The notes beneath the pieces were generated by a model that was given only the letters and a program-made list of their open reading frames with translations, made no database searches and had not been told where the DNA came from. Source: Halopenitus persicus (GTDB lineage Archaea > Halobacteriota > Halobacteria > Halobacteriales > Haloferacaceae). From it: a stretch of 64,000 bases of DNA. A program made the translations under genes and the position numbers. Numbering within the stretch: the first letter of the stretch is position 1; each line of letters starts with the position of its first letter. Positions 15,250 through 21,379 of this stretch are shown here, in pieces. The stretch is taken from the NCBI RefSeq assembly GCF_002355635.1, contig NZ_AP017558.1, positions 2,604,001 to 2,668,000 of the forward strand. The letters run 5' to 3'.

Positions 15250-15861
15250 CTACCGCGACCGGACCCGAACGCCGTCGTCGCAGTGCTCGATCACGGTATC
15301 GAACAGTCCGAGGAACGCGTTCACGGTTTGCTCGTCGTGTGCACGCGGATCCAGGTGGAATCGCGCGGTCGCGTTCGCGGCCGCACAGTGGCCGGTGATC
15401 CGGTTGACGAACCGGTAGCCGCGTTTGACGTCGACGTACTGGAGCAGCGTCGTGATCGAGGCGAACTGGAGGTCGACCGGGTACTCGCGGTCGGTCCACG
15501 CGTCGACCCGCTCGGTGATCCGGATCCCGAGCGGCGTCAACGCGCCGGGCGAGCTCACCGCGAGGACCGAGAACGCCGACCGGGAATCGTCGAACGCGGT
15601 CGCGTTCGCTCCGGTACAGAGGATCGCACCGTCGCCCGGGTCCGTGCCGACACGGCGGTCCCACGACTCGAGACACCGACGCGGCGACCGCGTCAGGCTG
15701 ACCAGCAGCACGCCCGCGTCGGCAGGATTCACGACCGGACGCTCGGGGAACGGGGGCGCGGCGGCCGCGTCCGTGGTTCGGTCGAGGACGAGGACGGCGG
15801 ACCCCGGCTCGATCGCCGCGGCCGGCTCCGAACCGTCCTCTCCGTCGGAACCGGTGCTCAT
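15250..15861 (-). CDS. DUF7504 family protein
   Basis: A 203-residue protein that matches the haloarchaeal DUF7504 type: an N-terminal segment ending in GVLLVSLTRSPRRCLESW, a central SPGALTPLGIRITE, and the strongly conserved tail LLQYVDVKRGYRFVNRITG followed by ATARFHLDPRAHDEQT. The fold appears related to KaiC/RecA-like ATPases without a recognisable Walker A motif. Its function is unknown; relatives sit near signalling and transcription-regulator genes. It is the last gene of a three-gene operon and its ATG overlaps the previous stop (ATGA). Confidence 0.8.
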   Translation of the reverse strand: MSTGSDGEDGSEPAAAIEPGSAVLVLDRTTDAAAAPPFPERPVVNPADAGVLLVSLTRSPRRCLESWDRRVGTDPGDGAILCTGANATAFDDSRSAFSVLAVSSPGALTPLGIRITERVDAWTDREYPVDLQFASITTLLQYVDVKRGYRFVNRITGHCAAANATARFHLDPRAHDEQTVNAFLGLFDTVIEHCDDGVRVRSR

Positions 15862-16100
15862 CGATCGCCGTCGGCCTCGCGGTCGAGGTACTCCTTGGCG
15901 GTCCGGAGGTCGTCGATCGCCTGCGCGTGGTTGTCGATCGCGTCCTCGAGACTGGTCTCGATCTCGGCCTCGCTCAACTCGAACTCGTCGTGCGTGACGG
16001 CGAGGAGGTACCGCTCCAGGCTCGTGTTGGTGTGCGACTGTGCGTCGATGATGGCCTTTACCACCGTCCAGTCGACCTCGGAGGGATGGGGCGGAGCCAT
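15858..16100 (-). CDS. Small acidic helical protein of the DUF7504 operon
   Basis: An 80-residue acidic protein that I do not recognise. It looks entirely helical: a first helix around DWTVVKAIIDAQSHTNTSLERYLLAV, then ELSEAEIETSLEDAIDNHAQ and a C-terminal helix with heptad-like AIDDLRTAKEYLDRE. There is no signal peptide or Cys. The ATG at 16100 overlaps the upstream stop by one base (TGATG); a GTG one codon earlier gives a GTGA overlap. Coupling with both neighbours suggests the three proteins act together. Confidence 0.65.
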   Translation of the reverse strand: MAPPHPSEVDWTVVKAIIDAQSHTNTSLERYLLAVTHDEFELSEAEIETSLEDAIDNHAQAIDDLRTAKEYLDREADGDR

Positions 16101-16348
16101 CACCGGTCCTCCGTGGTCGGGAACCGGACCGTCGTGGCGTGATCGTGCAGTCGGTCAAGCATCACGAGGTCCTCGCCCCGGCATCGTAGTTGAACGTTCG
16201 GCGGGGAACGGACGGTTGGCTCGTGGCGGAGGGGACGGGTGGCTGGCTCGTGGCGGAAGGGACGGGCGGTCGGATCGTGGTGACGCGGGATCCGCCGATC
16301 CGACCCCTTGGGGTGTGGCCGTGGAACGGATCGGACCGGCTCGGACAT
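16100..16348 (-). CDS. Small His/Arg/Pro-rich protein, first gene of the DUF7504 operon
   Basis: An 82-residue unknown. The first 50 residues are basic and Pro/His rich and contain a short internal repeat (RPFRHEPAT then RPLRHEPTV) made by a DNA duplication near 16217-16262. The last 30 residues (VQLRCRGEDLVMLDRLHDHATTV region) look folded and could be the end of a HalOD1-like output domain, but this is weak. The ATG at 16348 fits a TATA element 23 nt upstream (leaderless), so an upstream in-frame ATG is rejected. Confidence 0.55.
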   Translation of the reverse strand: MSEPVRSVPRPHPKGSDRRIPRHHDPTARPFRHEPATRPLRHEPTVRSPPNVQLRCRGEDLVMLDRLHDHATTVRFPTTEDR

Positions 16349-16370
16349 ATGACACGTCTCTCCCATGCTT

Positions 16371-16380
16371 AATTTATACC
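16371..16380 (-). promoter_or_regulatory. TATA element of the DUF7504 operon
   Basis: GGTATAAATT on the minus strand, 23 nt before the ATG at 16348, at the edge of a marked AT-rich island. Confidence 0.65.
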
Positions 16381-16681
16381 GATGGTACATATCATTAATA
16401 AACTTACTGTACCCCACACATTTGTTGAGTTTCGTCTCGCCGTAGAATTATATAGCTTCACCCAGATTCGAGTCATATTCGGTCATTCGTGGATCAATAT
16501 CGGAATATTACCCAAATATATCCACGGCGAATACGTCATTCAGGAGAGACGAGATCGGCGACGAGCGAGCGAAACCGCCGGTTCGTCAGTCTTCGGTCGG
16601 CGGCGTGAAACGAGATCTGGCCAAACCTCCGAGGACGCGCTCGACCGATCGGCGATCGTCGCGGCTCCGCCGGGCGACGGT
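16381..16681. other. AT-rich island and coaBC 3' flank without a recognised gene
   Basis: Bases 16381-16540 are clearly less GC-rich than the surroundings, with runs such as CATTAATAAACTTA and ATTATATAG. This is typical of regulatory or acquired DNA. An open frame on the plus strand runs through the island, but it continues through coaBC in antisense and is not believed. Bases 16560-16681 are normal GC and hold the 3' flank of coaBC, with a CCGCCG/CGGCGG hairpin near 16578-16606 that could aid termination. Confidence 0.5.
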
Positions 16682-17851
16682 TCACGCCCGGAGTACGTCC
16701 GCCAACCGGTCGGCGACGCGCCCCGCGACGACGTCCTTGCTCCCGCGAGCTTCCTCGACGTCGTCGGGGTCCGACTCCCCGGCTACGAGCAACACGCGCG
16801 TCTCGTCGGCGCCCATCACGCTCGCGTCGTTGGCGACGACGAACGAGAGTCCGACGCGGTCGTAGATCCGGTTCGCTTCCCGCACCATCGCCGCGTCGTC
16901 GCCGGACGTCTCGGCCTTGAACCCGACGATCGGCAGGTCCGGATGGGCGCTTCGGACGGCGTCGATCAGCTTCGGGGTCGGCTCCAGATCGACCGAGAGC
17001 GGCGATCCGGATCGGATCTTCTCGTCGACCGCGTCCGCGGTGAAATCCGAGATCGCCGCGGCCGACACGAGCGCGTCCGCGGTCGCGCAGGCGTCCGTGA
17101 CCGCCGCCAGCATCTCGTCGGCCGTCTCGACGGGGGCCACGTCCGCGTACCCCACCTCCGGACCGTCCTGGACGAGCGTGACGTCCGCGCCCCTGATGTA
17201 GCAGGCACGCGCGACCGCGCGCCCGGTCTTGCCCGAGGACCGGTTGGTCAGGATCCGAATGGGATCGATGTACTCCTTGGTCGCGCCCGCGGTGACGACG
17301 ACGTGCGCGCCGGCCAGCGAGTCGGGCGTCGTCGCGCGGGCGACCTCCGTGAGGATGGTCTCCTCGGTGGCGATCTTCGCCTTCCCCTCCTCGATCCGGG
17401 GGTCGGCGAAGCGCACGCCCCAGGACTCCAGCGTGTCGAGCGCCGCGAGCACGCCCGGGTGGTCGTACATCGGCTCGTGCATCGCGGGCGCGAACACGAC
17501 CGGGACGCCGGCCCCGAGCGCGGTCGTCGCGCACGTCGTGACCGGCGTGTCGTCGATCGCCGCGGCCATCTTTCCGGCGGTGTTGGCTGTCCCCGGCGCG
17601 ATCAGCAGCACGTCCCCCCAACCGTCGACGCCGCAGAGCGCGACGTGCTCGACCTCGCCGGTGATATCCGTGACGACGTCGGCCTCGGTCGCGAACTCGA
17701 GCGCCCACGGATGGACGATGTTCGAAGCGGCATCCGTCATCACCGCGCGCACGGACGCGCCCCGGCGGCGGAGCTCGTGGGCGAGTTCGACGGTCTTCAC
17801 GGCCGCGATGCTGCCCGTCACGCCCAACGCGACGTTGACCCCCGAGAGCAT
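16682..17851 (-). CDS. coaBC: Bifunctional phosphopantothenoylcysteine decarboxylase / phosphopantothenate-cysteine ligase
   Basis: A 389-residue CoaBC enzyme that joins cysteine to 4'-phosphopantothenate and decarboxylates the product, two steps of CoA biosynthesis. The flavin-binding CoaC half (about 1-180) begins GVTGSIAAVKT, has the catalytic-His region (VEHVAL) and the substrate clamp PAMHEPMYDHP, where bacteria usually have PAMNxxM. The CoaB half starts at about 190 with VVTAGATKEYIDPIRI followed by TNRSSGKTG. The length is normal. ATG is 24 nt from a TATA element, so it is leaderless. It is monocistronic. Confidence 0.95.
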   Translation of the reverse strand: MLSGVNVALGVTGSIAAVKTVELAHELRRRGASVRAVMTDAASNIVHPWALEFATEADVVTDITGEVEHVALCGVDGWGDVLLIAPGTANTAGKMAAAIDDTPVTTCATTALGAGVPVVFAPAMHEPMYDHPGVLAALDTLESWGVRFADPRIEEGKAKIATEETILTEVARATTPDSLAGAHVVVTAGATKEYIDPIRILTNRSSGKTGRAVARACYIRGADVTLVQDGPEVGYADVAPVETADEMLAAVTDACATADALVSAAAISDFTADAVDEKIRSGSPLSVDLEPTPKLIDAVRSAHPDLPIVGFKAETSGDDAAMVREANRIYDRVGLSFVVANDASVMGADETRVLLVAGESDPDDVEEARGSKDVVAGRVADRLADVLRA

Positions 17852-17872
17852 TGGTCGCCGGTTCGGACGTGG

Positions 17873-17884
17873 CCCTTAAATACT
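17873..17884 (-). promoter_or_regulatory. TATA element of coaBC
   Basis: AGTATTTAAG on the minus strand ends about 23 nt before the coaBC ATG. Confidence 0.6.
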
Positions 17885-17980
17885 CTCCCGAAACGTGTCG
17901 GAGCGCCGTCGAGCCGCATCCGTCCCGGGTCGGCGGCCGGCCGAAACACACTTGGCCGTCCGGCGACGCATCGCAGGCGT

Positions 17981-18196
17981 ATGCCCTCCAGCATTCTCCT
18001 CCAGGACGGAGCGATGGCGTTCGTGTTCCTGTTCGGCCTGCTGCTGCTGGCCGTCCAGGTCGCGCTCATCGTCTGGACGTATTCGGACGCGCAACGGAAC
18101 AGCAGCCACCCCGCGTTTCTGTGGGCGATCGTGATCTTCTTCGCGCCCCTGCTGGGGATCGTGTTGTACCTCCTGCTCGGTCGCGACCGAGTGTAG
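17981..18196 (+). CDS. Small PLDc_N-type membrane protein
   Basis: A 71-residue protein with two membrane helices (about 12-32 and 46-64). The first is followed by WTYSDAQRNSSHPAF and the second ends in LLLGRDRV. This matches the phospholipase-D-nuclease N-terminal (PLDc_N) two-helix module found as free-standing small proteins in many archaea and bacteria. The function is unknown. The same strand is open far upstream, antisense to coaBC, but the true start is the ATG at 17981, where the protein-like sequence begins. Confidence 0.75.
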   Translation: MPSSILLQDGAMAFVFLFGLLLLAVQVALIVWTYSDAQRNSSHPAFLWAIVIFFAPLLGIVLYLLLGRDRV

Positions 18197-18239
18197 CCGA
18201 CGTCGCGGCGTGCCGTCGCGACTTCCGGATCCTACCGCC

Positions 18240-19082
18240 TCACTCCTCGGGCAGTCGTCCGAGATCGTCGTCGACCAGGCTCGGGTGCGTCCGCTGTCGC
18301 TCCCCGTGTGGTTCGGCGAGATACTCCCGCATCGCGGCGAGCGACTCGCGCTCGCGGACGCGGCGCTCCGTCTCCGAAACCTCCTCACACCCCGGCGGGA
18401 CCTCCCGGTTGCGGTCGGTGAAGTACCCCTCCGGGGCGACCCAGTCGTGGTAAAAGGGGATCTCCGCGTCGTGGATCAGCGTGAGCGCCGTCTCGGCCCC
18501 GTCGCCCGCCGCGACGATCGCCTGGTGGTACCGCTCCGCCAGCCGTCCGGCCACGTAAAGCCCGTCGACCGAGGTCCGGCCGTGGCCGTCGTCCTCGACG
18601 TACGTCTTCGACCCCGCGGCGCGACGGTCCGCGCCGACCGGATCCAGATAGGAGGTGTCCGACCAGGAGGTCGCGATCGCGCGCTCGGCGAGCAGTGCCT
18701 CGGGAGCCTCCCCGTCGTCGTCTTCAGCCCCCTCCTCGCGCTCGAGCACCGCGCGAAACCGCGGGTCACGATCGCTCCCGCCACGGTTCGTTCGATCGGT
18801 TTCGTCGTGATCCGCAACGTCCTCTAGCCGCGTCACGCGCCCCCGACGCAGGTCGACGCCGTTGCGGGTCGCCTGCGACCGTCCCATCTCGAGGAGCAGT
18901 CGCGGGTTGATCCCGGCGGGGAAGCCGAGGTAGTTCTCGACGTGCGCGTTGCGCTTCAGGATCGACTCGCCGGCGGTGACGACGACGGTGTCCAGACCGG
19001 CGCGCGCGGTGAACGTGGCCGCGGACAGCCCCGCCATCCCGCCGCCGACGATCAGCACCTCGTAGGGGTCCGACTCGGACAT
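18240..19082 (-). CDS. TrxB-like FAD-dependent oxidoreductase lacking a CxxC centre
   Basis: A 280-residue flavoprotein. The FAD-binding Rossmann motif GGGMAGLSAATFTARAG is at about residues 12-28, NYLGFPAGINPRLLLE resembles the thioredoxin reductase segment, and the second FAD contact is TSVDGLYVAGRL near 187-198. The redox-active CxxC and the NADPH domain of thioredoxin reductase are absent: residues 80-165 are a short acidic linker instead. The C-terminal 65 residues are specific (VAPEGYFTDRN, PPGCEEVSE). The electron donor and substrate are unknown. A TATA element lies about 20 nt upstream. Confidence 0.8.
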   Translation of the reverse strand: MSESDPYEVLIVGGGMAGLSAATFTARAGLDTVVVTAGESILKRNAHVENYLGFPAGINPRLLLEMGRSQATRNGVDLRRGRVTRLEDVADHDETDRTNRGGSDRDPRFRAVLEREEGAEDDDGEAPEALLAERAIATSWSDTSYLDPVGADRRAAGSKTYVEDDGHGRTSVDGLYVAGRLAERYHQAIVAAGDGAETALTLIHDAEIPFYHDWVAPEGYFTDRNREVPPGCEEVSETERRVRERESLAAMREYLAEPHGERQRTHPSLVDDDLGRLPEE

Positions 19083-19100
19083 ACCCCCGTTCGGCGTGGC

Positions 19101-19112
19101 GAGAATATATGA
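19101..19112 (-). promoter_or_regulatory. TATA element of the flavoprotein gene
   Basis: TTCATATATTCTC on the minus strand lies about 20-30 nt before the ATG at 19082, directly after the psmA 3' end. Confidence 0.55.
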
Positions 19113-19142
19113 AAACCGGATCGAGCCGCGGTGGCGGTCGCG

Positions 19143-20018
19143 CTACTCCTCGTCAGCGTCCGCTCCGGACTCCTCAGCGTCCCCGGACGCGTCGTCCTCG
19201 GCCGAATCGGCGTCGGCCGCATCGGCGTCGGCCGCATCGGCGTCGGCCGCATCGGCGTCGGCCGCGTCGTCCTCGTCCGGTTCGTCCTCGGCGAGCAGCC
19301 CGTGTTCCTCGAGGATCGCCTCCTTCTCCGCGGTCGACCGCTCGTGGAACGTCTCGTCGTCGACCGTCACGGTCCCGACGCCGACGCCCTCCGGGCGCAG
19401 TCCCTCGTCGTTCACCTCGGCCAGCGCCTCGAGCGCGAGGGCGACCGCCTCGTCGGTCGAGAGGTCCTCGCTGTAGTGCTCCTCGAGGTACTCACGGATG
19501 TCCGTCCGGTTCGAGCCGACCGAGAGCGCCTTCCACTCGTAGGGGGTTCCGGACGGGTCCGTCTCGAACAGACGCGGCTCCCCGTTCTCGATCCCGCCGA
19601 CGACCAGCGCGACGCCGAACGGGCGCGCGCCGCCGACCTGGGTGTACTGCTGGATGTGGTCGGTGATGTCCTTGGTCAGCGTCTCGATGCCGATCGCCTC
19701 GCCGTATCGCAGCCGGTTCACCTGGGCCTGGCGGCGGGCGAAGTCGATGAGCTTGCGCGCGTCGGCAACGTGGCCGGCCGACGCGACGCCGACGTGGTCG
19801 TCCGCCTTGTGGATCTTCTCGACGCTCGCCGGCTCCATCAGCGACGACCGAGCGCGCTTGTCCGCGACGAGGACGACGCCGTCCGCGGCGCGGACGCCGA
19901 TGCTCGCGGTGCCGCGCTTGACGGCCTCGCGGGCGTATTCGACCTGGTAGAGCCGACCGTCGGGCGAGAAGATCGTGATGCCGCGGTCGTACGCCTGTTG
20001 TTGGGCTTGTCCCTGCAT
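19143..20018 (-). CDS. psmA: Proteasome subunit alpha
   Basis: A 291-residue alpha subunit forming the outer rings of the 20S proteasome, which gate substrate entry. The N-terminal gate helix motif AYDRGITIFSPDGRLYQVEYA (residues 9-29) is intact, followed by the usual alpha-subunit core to about residue 240. The last 50 residues form an acidic Ala/Asp tail built from 15-bp DNA repeats, which makes the protein longer than most archaeal alphas. It is the third gene of an Rpp30-Pop5-psmA operon, 6 bp after the pop5 stop. Confidence 0.96.
   Translation of the reverse strand: MQGQAQQQAYDRGITIFSPDGRLYQVEYAREAVKRGTASIGVRAADGVVLVADKRARSSLMEPASVEKIHKADDHVGVASAGHVADARKLIDFARRQAQVNRLRYGEAIGIETLTKDITDHIQQYTQVGGARPFGVALVVGGIENGEPRLFETDPSGTPYEWKALSVGSNRTDIREYLEEHYSEDLSTDEAVALALEALAEVNDEGLRPEGVGVGTVTVDDETFHERSTAEKEAILEEHGLLAEDEPDEDDAADADAADADAADADAADADSAEDDASGDAEESGADADEE
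19201..19260. repeat. Four 15-bp tandem repeats in the psmA tail
   Basis: Four copies of GCCGCATCGGCGTCG (one base differs in the first) lie in tandem and encode the repeated ADADA pentapeptide near the C-terminus of PsmA. The unit keeps the reading frame when copy number changes. Confidence 0.85.
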
Positions 20019-20024
20019 ATGGTA

Positions 20025-20510
20025 TCACTCGAGATCGAGTCGCGTCGCGCCGACGTGACCCGACCCCGTGGACACGTCGACCGCGTCACCGCGGACGACG
20101 GCCGGTCGGTCGGCGCCCTCGAACGCGACGTCTCTCTGTTCCGCAGGTCCGCCCGCCCGACCCATATATCTTTCTTCACAGGCTCGAACCGTCCCCGAAA
20201 TCCCGCGAACGTGGATCCCGACCTGCTGGTCCTCGATCGTCGAGACGCAGGCGATCGCGGCCCGGGCAGTCGACACGTGTCCGCGTCGAATCCGGACCAC
20301 CGCCTCCCCCTCGCCCGTCGTCTCGTCGAACGTGAACGACAGCACCGACAGGTCCGCGTCCGCGCTTCCTGGGTCCCCGAGGAGGTTCCCTGCCGCGTAC
20401 CAGAGCGCCCGCTGAAAGTCCCGCCGGCCGATCGTCGCGTCGGGCCACGTCTCGATCCCGACGCCGAGGTACCGCCACCGCGGCCGGAGGTGCTTTGGAA
20501 GATGCTTCAC
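20025..20510 (-). CDS. rnp2: RNase P protein component 2 (Pop5/Rnp2)
   Basis: A 161-residue homologue of Pop5, a protein subunit of archaeal RNase P that matures tRNA 5' ends together with Rpp30. The signature MKHLPKHLRPRWRYLGVGI opens the protein, followed by an alpha-beta core (VVRIRRGHVSTARAAIACV) to about residue 118. The C-terminal 40 residues are a haloarchaeal extension. It overlaps the rnp3 stop by 4 bp. Confidence 0.92.
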   Translation of the reverse strand: MKHLPKHLRPRWRYLGVGIETWPDATIGRRDFQRALWYAAGNLLGDPGSADADLSVLSFTFDETTGEGEAVVRIRRGHVSTARAAIACVSTIEDQQVGIHVRGISGTVRACEERYMGRAGGPAEQRDVAFEGADRPAVVRGDAVDVSTGSGHVGATRLDLE

Positions 20511-21244
20511 TTCCCCACCTCCGATCCGGCATCGTCCACGGGTTCGGCGTCGTCACCGTACCGACCACGCCGGACGCCCGGCTCGACGAACGATTCCGAG
20601 AGCCGATGGCGGTTCCGCTCGGCGATCCGCCGCCACGCGCGGAGCCCCTCGTCGATCGCGGCCGCATCGAACCCGATGGCCTCGCCGACCGCCCGCAGCT
20701 CCCGTGGCGCACGGAGCTCGAGGTGTGATTCCGCGGTCGCGCTCACGACGTAGGGCGCGCCGTAGTGGTCGACGATCTCCCGCAGCTTCCGGAGGCCCGC
20801 GAGCGCCTGAACGCGGCGTCCGCCGGTCGCCCGGAGGACCGGCCCGAGGTCGAACTCGATTGCCACGCCGTGGTCGACGGCGGCCTTCGCGAGCACGTGG
20901 TTCACGTCCCCGCGGTCGGCCATCGGCGTCGAGAGCACGTCGACGCGGTCGGACTCGACCGCGAACCGGTTGAGCGCGTTCGACCCGCCCCGGACCGACA
21001 GCACCGTGAAGTCGGGTCGGAAGTTCCCGACCGACCCGCTCGCTGCCGAGGGGTCGTCCGCGTCGATCTCGGCACCGTCGACGACGTCGATGCCGTACTC
21101 GTCGCCGACCGCCGCCAGGTCCGTCCCGTTCGAGGCGGACCGCGTCCGGACCACCAGCCCCGAGTAGCCGAGCCGTGCTGCCGCCTCGGCGAATCGGGCG
21201 ACGGTGCTCTCGCCCGCCGGATGCGCGTGGACCGCCTCATACAT
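20507..21244 (-). CDS. rnp3: RNase P protein component 3 (Rpp30/Rnp3)
   Basis: A 245-residue protein with the TIM-barrel-like PHP-related fold of Rpp30, a subunit of RNase P. Features are MYEAVHAHP at the start, the segment VDVLSTPMADRGDVNHVLAKAAV, and the conserved VAIEFDLGPVL. It begins the operon Rpp30-Pop5-psmA, a conserved archaeal association of RNase P and proteasome genes. No clear TATA box was seen; a 20-bp tandem repeat lies 67-106 bp upstream. Confidence 0.92.
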   Translation of the reverse strand: MYEAVHAHPAGESTVARFAEAAARLGYSGLVVRTRSASNGTDLAAVGDEYGIDVVDGAEIDADDPSAASGSVGNFRPDFTVLSVRGGSNALNRFAVESDRVDVLSTPMADRGDVNHVLAKAAVDHGVAIEFDLGPVLRATGGRRVQALAGLRKLREIVDHYGAPYVVSATAESHLELRAPRELRAVGEAIGFDAAAIDEGLRAWRRIAERNRHRLSESFVEPGVRRGRYGDDAEPVDDAGSEVGK

Positions 21245-21310
21245 ACGCCGGCGTTCGGCGGCCGGGGATTTGGGGATTGCGCTTGTCGGCGTCGCCGTGC
21301 CGCCACCGGT

Positions 21311-21350
21311 CCGCTGAGGTGAGACCGTTTCCGCTGAGGTGAGACCGTTT
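21311..21350. repeat. Perfect 20-bp tandem repeat upstream of the Rpp30 operon
   Basis: CCGCTGAGGTGAGACCGTTT is present twice with no gap, between the folC-folP stop and the rnp3 start. Read on the minus strand, it is 67-106 bp before the rnp3 ATG. It may be a regulator site or a simple duplication. Confidence 0.8.
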
Positions 21351-21379
21351 CCGACTGCTCCCGGCTGCCACCGACCGCT

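Noticed and set aside
14918-15418. 166-codon plus-strand open frame in the accessory patch
   Set aside because: It runs antisense into the DUF7504 gene, its composition is not that of a haloarchaeal protein (Cys/Ser/Arg-rich, not acidic), and no promoter is spaced to its start.
16382-18196. A 604-codon plus-strand open frame running across coaBC
   Set aside because: It is antisense to coaBC, which has unmistakable motifs. GC-rich DNA keeps the opposite frames open. Only its last 71 codons, from 17981, form a believable small membrane protein.
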